From: Deltaproteobacteria bacterium
GTDB taxonomy: Bacteria; Myxococcota_A; UBA9160; UBA4427
Direction of reading: 5' to 3'
DNA length: 64,000 nucleotides
Assembly (NCBI GenBank): GCA_002719955.1
Contig: PBFW01000056.1
Location: 62,001-126,000, forward strand
Made by a program: the position numbers and the translations under genes. Positions 25,932 through 34,273 of the stretch are shown here, one piece after another. The notes beneath the pieces are model-generated. The model had not been told where the DNA came from. It made no database searches and saw nothing but the letters and a program-made list of their open reading frames with translations. Positions within the stretch are counted from its first letter, which is position 1; every line of letters begins with the position of its first letter.

Positions 25932-27560
25932 GTGGGTCGTCCCGGGGGTTCCGTCTTGAGTGAGATCATTCGCGCTCTGGATGCGCTACAGAAAGAGGAG
26001 GGATGGCTCTCGTCGTCGAGTCTCACAGCGTTGGCCACGCGCTTGCGGCTCCCCCTCCATCGGCTCGAGAGCATTTCTACCTTCTATACCCGCTTCAAGC
26101 GCGAGAAGCCCGAGGGCGTCGAGGTCGAAGTCTGCCGCGATCTTTCATGTCGACTGGCGGGGGCCGAATCCGCGAGTGCCGCTCTGCGAGGCCGGGCGGT
26201 GGCAGGCGGATTCGAGGTCCAGGAGGTCTCCTGCCTCGGGCGTTGCGATCGGGCGCCCGCGGCGGCGATCGGTGATCGGGTGCTCGATGCCTCGGATCTC
26301 GAAGGGGTCTCCCGAGCGGCCGGCGAGGGCCCGCGGGGGGCCGTCGTACGCCCTATTAGGGGTTGGGCGGCCGCGGATCCCTATTCCTCACAGGGAGGGG
26401 ATCGCACAGATTTTCGCATTCTTCGTTCGGTTCTGGCGGGAACGCGCGAAGCTCCGATCGAGCGACTCGAGGCCGCGGGCCTTCGCGGCATGGGCGGTGC
26501 AGCTTTTCCGACCGCACGTAAATGGTCGCTCGTCGCCGCCGAACCCGCGATGCCCAAACACGTGGTGTGCAACGCGGACGAGAGCGAGCCCGGTACTTTT
26601 AAGGATCGGGAAATTCTGCACGATCTGCCGCACCTCGTGATCGAGGGCATGGCGATTGCGGCCTACTGCGTCGGTGCGGAACGCGGCACCGTCTTCATCC
26701 GGCACGAGTACGGTGCGGAGCGGGAACGCCTCGAAGCGGCGCTCTGCTCGGCGCGAAGGTTGGGGGCCCTGGGCGAGCGGATCTTCGGAACGGACTTCTC
26801 CTTCGAGGTCGATCTCTTCGTTTCGCCGGGGGGCTATATCCTCGGTGAGGAGACGGCTCTGCTCGAATGCCTGGAGGGCCGGCGTGGTGAACCGCGAAAT
26901 AAGCCCCCCTTTCCGGGCACGGCCGGGCTCTACGGTCGGCCGACCCTGATCAATAATGTCGAAACTCTCGTGCACGCGGCTTCGATCGTGCATCACGGTT
27001 CCGATTGGTGGCATGGGCTCGGGCTGGAGGGTTATTCGGGGCACAAGTTCATCTCGGTGAGCGGCGATGTCGCCGCACCCGGCGTTTCGCTCCTGCCAGT
27101 CGGGACATGCTTCTCCGACGTTCTCGCAGCACATGGAGGGATGCGCGATGGCGCGAAGGTCGGGGCCCTTGCGCCCGGTGGGGCCTCGAGTCATTTCCTC
27201 GGGCCCGAAGCGCTCGACCTGGCGCTCGACTTCGATGCGCTTCAGGCAGCGGGGTCGATGCTCGGTTCGGGTGCAGCGGTCTTCGTCGCCGAGGATCGGG
27301 ATCTGTTGGATATCGCTCTGTCGATCACACGTTTTTTTCGTAACGAGTCCTGTGGGAAATGTGTTCCCTGCCGGGTGGGCTCCGAGAAAGCGGTGTCCAT
27401 CATCGAAAAGGGGGGTCTCCCCGACGAAGCGCTGCTTCGTTCACTCGCCGAGACGATGCAGCAGACGAGCATCTGTGGGCTTGGGCAGGTGGCGCTCGCG
27501 CCCCTGCTCTCGATCCTGTCGCGCTTCCCCGATCGGATCCGGCGTGCCGGATTGGACTGA
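25932..27560 (+). CDS. fdsB: NAD-dependent formate dehydrogenase beta subunit (fused NuoE/NuoF type)
   Basis: 542 residues. The N-terminal 125 form a NuoE-like thioredoxin-fold domain with a 2Fe-2S set (VCRDLSC and SCLGRCDRAPA). The rest is NuoF-like: GLRGMGGAAFPTARKW near residue 185 binds NADH/FMN, GGYILGEETALLECLEG follows, and ESCGKCVPCRVGSEK near 485 with a distant SICGLGQ cysteine holds a 4Fe-4S cluster. It moves electrons from the catalytic subunit to NAD. The separate gamma subunit of other enzymes is fused here, as in Methylorubrum FDH1. The start is GTG 25932 or TTG 25956. First gene of a three-gene operon. Confidence 0.9.
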   Translation: MGRPGGSVLSEIIRALDALQKEEGWLSSSSLTALATRLRLPLHRLESISTFYTRFKREKPEGVEVEVCRDLSCRLAGAESASAALRGRAVAGGFEVQEVSCLGRCDRAPAAAIGDRVLDASDLEGVSRAAGEGPRGAVVRPIRGWAAADPYSSQGGDRTDFRILRSVLAGTREAPIERLEAAGLRGMGGAAFPTARKWSLVAAEPAMPKHVVCNADESEPGTFKDREILHDLPHLVIEGMAIAAYCVGAERGTVFIRHEYGAERERLEAALCSARRLGALGERIFGTDFSFEVDLFVSPGGYILGEETALLECLEGRRGEPRNKPPFPGTAGLYGRPTLINNVETLVHAASIVHHGSDWWHGLGLEGYSGHKFISVSGDVAAPGVSLLPVGTCFSDVLAAHGGMRDGAKVGALAPGGASSHFLGPEALDLALDFDALQAAGSMLGSGAAVFVAEDRDLLDIALSITRFFRNESCGKCVPCRVGSEKAVSIIEKGGLPDEALLRSLAETMQQTSICGLGQVALAPLLSILSRFPDRIRRAGLD

Positions 27561-27578
27561 TCGAGTGGGAGATGTCGC

Positions 27579-28442
27579 GTGAGCCGCGCAGGGATCGTGT
27601 TATGTGGTGGACGTTCTTCGCGAATGGGACGTGCGAAGGCCCGGCTTCCCTGGTTCGGCCGGTCGATGGTCGAACACGTGGTGGCACAGCTCGCCTCGGC
27701 GGTGGATGAGATCATCGTCGTTGGCTCCGCGTTCCTGGATCTGCCCGAGATGCCTGTGCGCATCGTTCGGGATCGCGATCCCGAACGGGGTCCACTCGCT
27801 GGCCTCCGGGAGGGTCTGGAGGCCATCCGGTCGGAGTTCGCATTCGTGACGAGCACCGATGCGCCCTACCTCACCGGGTCGTTCGTCTCGGCCATGTTGG
27901 ATCGAGAGACGCCGTGCGCCCCGGTTGCGGAGGGTCGTGTTCAGGTGCTCTGCGCGGTCTATCCCGCTGCGGCCTGGAAGGAGGCCGAGCGGCTGCTCGA
28001 TGCCGGTATCGGGCGTCCTCTTCGGTTACTCGAAGCGCTCGATTTCGAAGCGGTCGACTTCGAAGGACCCGTGCCGTCGCCGCCATGGTTCGGTTTCAAC
28101 CATCCGCAGGCCTACCTCGAGTGCGTGCGGGCGCTGGATTCCGGGGCGAGCGCCGAACTCGAGTTTGGCGACTGCGCTGCACTCGCATTGAAGGGGCAGA
28201 GGCATCGGGTCCCGGTGGGAACCCTCGGCGAAATCCTCGCGCGCTGGCCCGAAACCCAGAGACTCGTCGCCGACGGATACCTCTCCCCAGCGTTTATGGC
28301 GTCGCTCGGGGAACACGATCGCGCGCGCGATCTGAGCGTGCCCGTCGGGCCGGGTGAGTGCGTGAAGATCATCGACGAAAGGTCGTCGCGGAACTCGAAG
28401 CCACGCGGAGTTCCGGGGCGTGTCGGGGAGTCGGATCGATGA
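27579..28442 (+). CDS. MobA-type nucleotidyltransferase with a C-terminal MoaD/ThiS-like tail
   Basis: 287 residues. Residues 1-190 are a MobA guanylyltransferase: GIVLCGGRSSRMGRAKARL is the GTP-binding loop, ERGPLAGLREGLEAI and VTSTDAPYLTG the following motifs, and WFGFNHPQAY the end. MobA attaches GMP to molybdopterin (Mo or W). Residues about 200-270 look like a ubiquitin-fold domain: VPVGTLGEILARWP, then FMASLGEHDRARDL and VGPGECVKIID, matching the ThiS/MoaD TL.ell, l.g and GDev.ii blocks. The diglycine end used for sulfur transfer is absent. It sits between the two formate dehydrogenase genes, and its stop overlaps the next start (ATGA). Confidence 0.8.
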   Translation: MSRAGIVLCGGRSSRMGRAKARLPWFGRSMVEHVVAQLASAVDEIIVVGSAFLDLPEMPVRIVRDRDPERGPLAGLREGLEAIRSEFAFVTSTDAPYLTGSFVSAMLDRETPCAPVAEGRVQVLCAVYPAAAWKEAERLLDAGIGRPLRLLEALDFEAVDFEGPVPSPPWFGFNHPQAYLECVRALDSGASAELEFGDCAALALKGQRHRVPVGTLGEILARWPETQRLVADGYLSPAFMASLGEHDRARDLSVPVGPGECVKIIDERSSRNSKPRGVPGRVGESDR

Positions 28443-31252
28443 AGCTCAGCATCGACGGGATCGAGATCGAAGCGAGCGAGGGGCGGACGATTCTCGAGGC
28501 GGCCACCTCTGCGGGGATCGAAATCCCGACCCTCTGCCACACGGCGAGTCTCGATCCGGTCGGCGTCTGCCGGATCTGTGTCGTCGACGTTGGCGAGCGG
28601 GTGAAGGCCGCCGCCTGTGTACGGCAGTGTGAGCCGGGGATGCAGGTGACGACGGACTCCGAGGAGCTCGAGTGTCATCGCGCGACGATTACGGATCTCT
28701 TGATGTGTGACCAGCCGACGCCGCCCGATGCCGATCGACGTGAGACACGCTTGGCGGACAACGAATTGCTGGCCCTCGCTCGACGCTACGAGGTGACGGG
28801 CGAGCGGTTTCCGCCCCGGGACGAAACGTCTGCAGCGACCCCGCGCGGCGTCGATGCGAGCTCGAAAGTGATCGAGGTCGATCATCGTGCCTGCATTCTG
28901 TGTGATCGCTGCGTGCGCGCCTGCGATGATCTTCAGAGCAATGAGGTGATCGGACGCAGTGGCAAGGGCTATGGCACGCGGATCGCCTTCGACTTGAACG
29001 AGGAGATGGGTGAGAGCAGCTGCGTGTCCTGCGGCGAATGCGCGGCCACTTGTCCGACGGGCGCGCTCGTCGACAGGCCGATTCATCTACCTCTGCGACC
29101 GCGTGCCGAACTCGACCAGGTCGACAGCGTATGCCCCTATTGCGGCGTTGGTTGCGCGCTGATCTATCATGTGGATCGGGAGAAGAACGCGATCGTCTTC
29201 GCGGAGGGACGCGAGAGCCCCGTCAATCAGGGGCGTCTCTGCGTGAAGGGGCGCTATGGCTGGGATTATTCGGTGCATCCCCAGCGACTGCTTCGCCCGC
29301 TGATCCGGCGCGAGGAGGCCTATCCGAAGGGAGCGCTCTCGAGGGATGTTCGGGGCGAGGGGGACGGCCGTCGCAAGCCCGGTGGGATCGTCGATGACGC
29401 CGAAGTCCTGCCGGCCTTTCGTGAAGCGAGCTGGGAAGAGGCGCTCGATCTCGTGGCACGTCGCCTCGCGGAGATCCGCGATCGGGATGGCGGAAACGCC
29501 CTCGCGGGATTCGGAAGCGCGAAATGTTCGAACGAAGAGGCGTACCTCTTCCAGAAGCTGATTCGCGCGGGCTTTCGGACGAATAACGTCGATCACTGTA
29601 CACGGCTCTGTCATGCCTCGAGCGTCGCTGCACTTCTCGAATCGATCGGGAGCGGGGCCGTGACGACGACCTTCGGTGACATCGAGAACGCCGATGCCGC
29701 GCTGATCACCGGGACGAATACGACCTCGAATCACCCGGTCGCCGCCACCTTCTTCAAGGCGGCGAAGAAGCTCGGGACGAAGCTGATCGTCGTCAATCCG
29801 AGGCGTGAGACAATCGCGGACCATGCTGATCACCATTGTCGAATCAAGCCGGGGACCGACGTCGCTTTCTACAACGCGATGATGCAGGTCATCATCGAAG
29901 AAGGGCTCACGGACGAAGTGTTCGTTGCGGAGAGGACGGAGGATTTCGAAGTGCTTCGGCAGAGGGTCAGCGCCTATCCTCCGGAGCGCGTAGCCAAGAT
30001 CTGTGGCGTCGAAGCCGAGAAGATTCGTGAGGTGGCCCGGGTCTTCGGTCATGCGAAGAATGCGATCCTGTTCTGGGGGATGGGGATCTCTCAGCACGTC
30101 TACGGTACGAATAATGCCCGCTGCTTGATTTCACTCGCGCTTCTCACGGGGAATGTCGGGAAGGCGGGGGCGGGTCTGCATCCATTGCGCGGGCAGAATA
30201 ATGTTCAGGGGGCGAGCGACGCAGGGCTGATTCCGATGGTCTATCCCGACTATCAACCCGTCGGAGATCCCGATATCCGCGCAAAATTCGAGGCGGCCTG
30301 GGAATGCGAACTCTCGCCCGACCCCGGGCTCACTGTCGTCGAGATCACCCACGCGGCGCTCGAGGGGCAGATTCGCGGGATGTATATCATGGGCGAGAAC
30401 CCTTTTCTTTCGGACCCCAATATCAACAAGGTCCGCCGGGCTCTTGCCAATCTCGATTTCCTCGTCGTCCAGGACATCTTCTTGACCGAGACCGCAGAGT
30501 TCGCGGACGTCATTTTCCCGGCGAGCGCCTATCTCGAGAAGGAGGGGACTTTCACGAATACGGATCGACGGGTGCAGCTAGGCCGCCCCGCGGTCGAGCT
30601 GCCGGGAGAGGCGCGCCTCGACTGGCAGATCATTCAGGACATTTCGAATCGCATCGGGTATCCGATGAACTACTCCGGGAGCGAAGAGATCTTCGAGGAG
30701 TTCGTCGGTCTGACGACCAGCTATGCGACGCTTCGCCATCAGAATCTCGGACCCTTTGGAAAGCTCTGGCCCAATCCGGATCCAGATTTCGAGGAGGGAC
30801 CAAAGGTCCTTTTCGAGGACGCCTTCCCGACGCCGAATGGTCGTGCGAAGCTGGTGTCCGCCGAGTGGACGGCGGCACCGGAATTGCCGGACGAGGAGTA
30901 TCCGCTCGTCCTGAATACCGGCCGCTTGCTCGAGCATTGGCATACCGGCGTGATGACCCGTCGGGCGAGCGCGCTCGACGCGATCGAGCCGGCGGCGTTC
31001 GCGGCGATCCATCCCGAGGATGCGGCGGAACTCGGCGTCGACGACGGCGATTGGATTGAAATCGAGAGCCGCCGCGGCCGAATCCGCCTGATCGCTCGAT
31101 TGACGGCCCGGGAGAGCCGCGGCGCGGTCTTCGTGCCTTTCCATTTCCGGGAGGCGGCGGCCAATCTATTGACCCTCGACGAGCTCGATCCGGACGGAAA
31201 GATCCCGGAGTTCAAGTTCTGCGCGGTGCGTGTGACACGCTGCGACCAATGA
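28439..31252 (+). CDS. fdsA: NAD-dependent formate dehydrogenase alpha subunit (Mo/W-bis-MGD)
   Basis: 937 residues. A 2Fe-2S domain (PTLCHTASLDPVGVCRICVV) is followed by NuoG-like 4Fe-4S clusters (CILCDRCVRACDD, SCVSCGECAATCPTGAL), then the catalytic part with CPYCGVGCALIYHV and QGRLCVKGRYGWD. The probable Mo/W cysteine is in HCTRLCHASSVA. Oxidises formate to CO2 in the cytoplasm and passes electrons to the beta subunit. A C-terminal molybdopterin dinucleotide domain is complete (EEYPLVLNTGRLLEHWHTG). ATG 28439 overlaps the stop of the MobA gene by four bases. Cysteine rather than selenocysteine: there is no in-frame TGA. Confidence 0.95.
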   Translation: MKLSIDGIEIEASEGRTILEAATSAGIEIPTLCHTASLDPVGVCRICVVDVGERVKAAACVRQCEPGMQVTTDSEELECHRATITDLLMCDQPTPPDADRRETRLADNELLALARRYEVTGERFPPRDETSAATPRGVDASSKVIEVDHRACILCDRCVRACDDLQSNEVIGRSGKGYGTRIAFDLNEEMGESSCVSCGECAATCPTGALVDRPIHLPLRPRAELDQVDSVCPYCGVGCALIYHVDREKNAIVFAEGRESPVNQGRLCVKGRYGWDYSVHPQRLLRPLIRREEAYPKGALSRDVRGEGDGRRKPGGIVDDAEVLPAFREASWEEALDLVARRLAEIRDRDGGNALAGFGSAKCSNEEAYLFQKLIRAGFRTNNVDHCTRLCHASSVAALLESIGSGAVTTTFGDIENADAALITGTNTTSNHPVAATFFKAAKKLGTKLIVVNPRRETIADHADHHCRIKPGTDVAFYNAMMQVIIEEGLTDEVFVAERTEDFEVLRQRVSAYPPERVAKICGVEAEKIREVARVFGHAKNAILFWGMGISQHVYGTNNARCLISLALLTGNVGKAGAGLHPLRGQNNVQGASDAGLIPMVYPDYQPVGDPDIRAKFEAAWECELSPDPGLTVVEITHAALEGQIRGMYIMGENPFLSDPNINKVRRALANLDFLVVQDIFLTETAEFADVIFPASAYLEKEGTFTNTDRRVQLGRPAVELPGEARLDWQIIQDISNRIGYPMNYSGSEEIFEEFVGLTTSYATLRHQNLGPFGKLWPNPDPDFEEGPKVLFEDAFPTPNGRAKLVSAEWTAAPELPDEEYPLVLNTGRLLEHWHTGVMTRRASALDAIEPAAFAAIHPEDAAELGVDDGDWIEIESRRGRIRLIARLTARESRGAVFVPFHFREAAANLLTLDELDPDGKIPEFKFCAVRVTRCDQ

Positions 31253-31294
31253 GCCGCATTCCTTCGACGAGCGCCCCGCCTTCACGAACGCGAT

Positions 31295-32791
31295 CTATGC
31301 CTCGGCCTTCCGGGCGCGGATCCGGGCCCAGTAGGAATCGAGATCTGCGCGTAGCTCTGGTGCGAGAAAGTAGAGCCCGATCAGATTGGCGAAGGCCATT
31401 GCGAAGATCATCGCGTCCGCGAATTTCAGGATCGCAGCGAGCGTCGTCGTGCAGCCTACGATCGCGCAGAGGCAGTAGAAGAGGTTGAAGGTTATGCGCA
31501 CGCCACGAGATGAGCCAAATAGATAGACGCACCCCTCGAGACCATAATAGGACCACGAAATCAGTGTCGAGTAGGCGAAGAGGAAGACGACGACCGAGAG
31601 CACGGGCGGGAACCAGGATACGACGCGCGCGAAGGCCGCGGAGGTCAGTTCTACACCGTGCACGGCCCCTGTCCCCAACTCGTGTGCCTCGAGGCCGGTC
31701 GTGATGACGAGGGCGGTGATCGAGCAGACGATGACCGTGTCGATGAAGGGCTCGAGCATGGCGACGAAGCCCTGGGTCATGGGCTCTTTGGTCTTGACGG
31801 CCGAATGGGCGATCGACGAGGAACCGATGCCCGCCTCGTTCGAAAAGGCGGCGCGACGAAAGCCGAGCACGATCACGCCGAGTGCGCCGCCCGCCGCACC
31901 TTCCGGCGAGAACGCTTGCGCGACGATCCGCGAGAGAGCATCCGGAAGTCGATCGAAATTGCTGCCGATCACGAAAAGACCTGCACCGATATAGAGCGCG
32001 GCCATGGCGGGTACGAGCCTGGAGGTCACGCTCGCGATCACCCGGATTCCGCCCAGGATCACGGCGGCGACGCTGATTGCCAGGAACAGCCCGAAGAAGA
32101 GGCCCTGATCCGCGGCGAAACTCCCTTGCTCTCCGGTCGCCGCTACGAACTGAACGAAGGCCTGGTTCGCCTGAAACATTCCAATACCGACGCTGCCTAA
32201 CAGAATACAGACGCCGTAGTAGAGTGCGAGGCCACGGCCGAGTCGGGGCCAGCCACGATCGGCGAGGCCGCGTGTGAGGAAATACATCGGTCCACCGGAA
32301 AACGATCCGTCGGCATTCTGACGACGATATTTCACACCGAGCGCGCACTCGGCAAATTTAGAGGCCATGCCGAGGAACCCGGCGACGACGAGCCAGAAGG
32401 CCGCACCGGGGCCGCCCACGGAGACCGCGACGGCGACATGGGCGATATTTCCGACGCCGACCGTTCCGGAGACCGCGGTCGTGAGCGCCTGGAAATGCGA
32501 GACATCTCCGGGATCGCCCTTCTCGTCCTCGAGGCCGCGGACGATGCGCAAGGCGTGGCGGAAGCCGCGGAGATTGATCCCGCCGAGATAGACAGTGAAG
32601 AAGCTGGCGCCCGCGATCAGCCAGACCACGATCAGGGGCAGGTCGACATCGCCGACGGGGACGCTCACCATCACGATCCCGGAGAAGCCATCCGCGATCC
32701 ACTGGAATTGTTGGTCGATGAGCTGGCCGATCGGCAGGGAGCCAGCCGGTTCGGCTGCTGCGGCGATCGGGGAGGAGGGCGCGTTGGGCAC
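31295..32791 (-). CDS. Sodium:alanine/glycine symporter (AGCS family)
   Basis: 498 residues with about ten membrane segments. Family signatures are FQALTTAVSGTVGVGNIAHV near residue 100, GGPGAAFWLVVAGFLGMASKFAE, FSGGPMYFLTRG and FRRAAFSNEAGIGSSSIAHS near 305. AGCS proteins import alanine or glycine with sodium across the inner membrane. Unusually long helical N-terminus (about 45 residues) before the first membrane segment. Start is GTG; no strong ribosome site. I looked for a glycine riboswitch in the 120 bases upstream and did not see one. Convergent with the formate dehydrogenase operon. Confidence 0.92.
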   Translation of the reverse strand: MPNAPSSPIAAAAEPAGSLPIGQLIDQQFQWIADGFSGIVMVSVPVGDVDLPLIVVWLIAGASFFTVYLGGINLRGFRHALRIVRGLEDEKGDPGDVSHFQALTTAVSGTVGVGNIAHVAVAVSVGGPGAAFWLVVAGFLGMASKFAECALGVKYRRQNADGSFSGGPMYFLTRGLADRGWPRLGRGLALYYGVCILLGSVGIGMFQANQAFVQFVAATGEQGSFAADQGLFFGLFLAISVAAVILGGIRVIASVTSRLVPAMAALYIGAGLFVIGSNFDRLPDALSRIVAQAFSPEGAAGGALGVIVLGFRRAAFSNEAGIGSSSIAHSAVKTKEPMTQGFVAMLEPFIDTVIVCSITALVITTGLEAHELGTGAVHGVELTSAAFARVVSWFPPVLSVVVFLFAYSTLISWSYYGLEGCVYLFGSSRGVRITFNLFYCLCAIVGCTTTLAAILKFADAMIFAMAFANLIGLYFLAPELRADLDSYWARIRARKAEA

Positions 32792-32911
32792 GAAGTGGAT
32801 CTCCGATCGCGTAGCTTGGGAGGTTTCCGGGTTGCGGGGATGGATTCAGGGTTCGTACCCGGCCGGGTGAGCGATCTTAGCCTGGACCGATTCGGACGGG
32901 AGAAGTGAATC

Positions 32912-33207
32912 GTGCGCTTCGAGACCCTCGACCAGTTTCTGCGCGTCCATCGCCGGGAGCGGTCGGGGGATCGGTGGTTTCTATCGGGGAGCGGAATCGG
33001 TCCTCGTCTACGAGATGGACCCCGCGGAGGTGCTGCGTTCGATCGAGGCGCGGCGGGTGATGAATGCGCTCTTCTTTCCGGCGGTCTTGCAGATCCTGAG
33101 TGGCCACCCCGATGCTGAGAAGACCGATTTCAGCACGCTCGGGAAAGATCCTGAAGACGGAATTGCGCAAGCCCTATCGGAAGGATCGGGCGCGTCGGGT
33201 GAACTAG
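32912..33207 (+). pseudogene. Decayed acyl-CoA synthetase (AMP-binding) gene, three scraps in three frames
   Basis: About 300 bases keep three recognisable pieces of an acyl-CoA synthetase in correct order but different frames. A GTG start and TLDQFLRVHRRERSGD come from the N-terminus. GGFYRGAESVLVYE, then DPAEVLRSIEARRVMNALFF and PAVLQILSGHPDAEKTDFS come from the middle (family form DPxxVLxxIExxxVTxxxxVPxxLxxLLxHP). SGKILKTELRKPYRKDRARR then VN-stop is the family's C-terminal end with its catalytic lysine. About 1.2 kb of an intact gene (normally about 1.6 kb) has been lost by internal deletions. Flanked by intact genes. Confidence 0.8.
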
Positions 33208-33248
33208 TATCGGGCACCCGAGGTGGAAGAGCGGGGCGCTCGAACAGC

Positions 33249-34208
33249 TCAGCGAGTCTTCCGACCCTTCCATCGGAATTCGATCCCCGAGGCGATGGTC
33301 AGGACGATTCCGGAGGGCTGCGCCGAGAAGTTGGCCTGGTTGAAATTGACGGTCGGCGTCGGGTTCATTCCGGAAAAACTCGCCTTGCGTTCGGTCAGCA
33401 GCCATGCGGCGCGGGCGTTGAGAAAGAGCCTTGCCGCGAGCCAGTCGGCCTCCCAGACATCGACTTCGAGTCCCAGACCGGCTGCGACCCCATGGATGAA
33501 CTCGGTCTGGCTCTTTTCGGAAATGACGCGAGGATCGTCTTCGGTACCGAGGCCCTGCGAGAGCGTTACTCCAAATGTCCCTTCGGATTCGAACGCCTGG
33601 CCAAAATATTCGAGCGTCGGCACGATATGATATTGGCCGTCGGCGATCGGCAATCGGAAATCGGACCCGATTCCGAAATGCCAGTTGGCTAGGATATCCA
33701 CGAATATCCTCGCTTCGTAGGAGCAGAGCGTCGTCGGTGGAACCTCCGGACAGAAATCGCTGACATCCCCGGTCGTGGTTCCGAAATCGAGAATGTCGAC
33801 ATCGAAATTGTACCGGCCGGCGATGAAGCCGTCGTCGAGCGGCGTCTCGACTCCGGCCTGCGCGAAGAGGCGAGGCGCGCCCTCTCCGAGGAGATTTTCC
33901 GGTGCGTAGAGTCGCATGCCAACGCGAATGAATTCGGTCACGGCGGAGTCGCCGGGGGCGTTGGCGGAACTTCGGTCGGGCTCCCCCGGCAGGGTCGGAG
34001 GGTTGCGGATGGGATCGAGCGAGTCCGGCGAGGAGGCGCTGCCATTCAGGCCCTGCACATGGACGCCGACTCCCAGGCGAAGGGCTGGAACCCAGCCCTC
34101 TGCCTCTTTCTTCTCGGCTGCAGTCTCAGCCGCAACCGAGGGGGCATTCGCCATGGCGAGACCCGCGCACGCGAGGAAGCACAAGGCAAGGCGTCGACGA
34201 ATCCGCAT
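33249..34208 (-). CDS. Outer-membrane beta-barrel-like secreted protein
   Basis: 319 residues. A signal peptide (RIRRRLALCFLACAGLAMAN, cleavage after SVAA) is followed by alternating strands of aromatic and polar residues (RYNFDVDILDFGTTTGD, NWHFGIGSDFRLP, IVLTIASGIEFRWKG), typical of a small outer-membrane barrel. Two cysteines in CPEVPPTTLC could form an extracellular disulfide. No known family. A strong ribosome site (GGGAGGTCC before ATG 34208) fixes the start. Last of a co-directional series, 65 bases behind the helical lipoprotein, so probably in the same operon. Confidence 0.7.
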   Translation of the reverse strand: MRIRRRLALCFLACAGLAMANAPSVAAETAAEKKEAEGWVPALRLGVGVHVQGLNGSASSPDSLDPIRNPPTLPGEPDRSSANAPGDSAVTEFIRVGMRLYAPENLLGEGAPRLFAQAGVETPLDDGFIAGRYNFDVDILDFGTTTGDVSDFCPEVPPTTLCSYEARIFVDILANWHFGIGSDFRLPIADGQYHIVPTLEYFGQAFESEGTFGVTLSQGLGTEDDPRVISEKSQTEFIHGVAAGLGLEVDVWEADWLAARLFLNARAAWLLTERKASFSGMNPTPTVNFNQANFSAQPSGIVLTIASGIEFRWKGRKTR

Positions 34209-34273
34209 GGACCTCCCGACCAACGAGCGGGCGACGCTCGAAGAGGTCTCGCCCATTCTTGAACGCCAAAGGA

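Noticed and set aside
29087-30097. 336-codon minus-strand frame inside the formate dehydrogenase gene
   Set aside because: Antisense of a certain gene; no signal of its own.
32792-32911. Glycine riboswitch before the AGCS symporter
   Set aside because: No glycine aptamer core in the 120 bases upstream.
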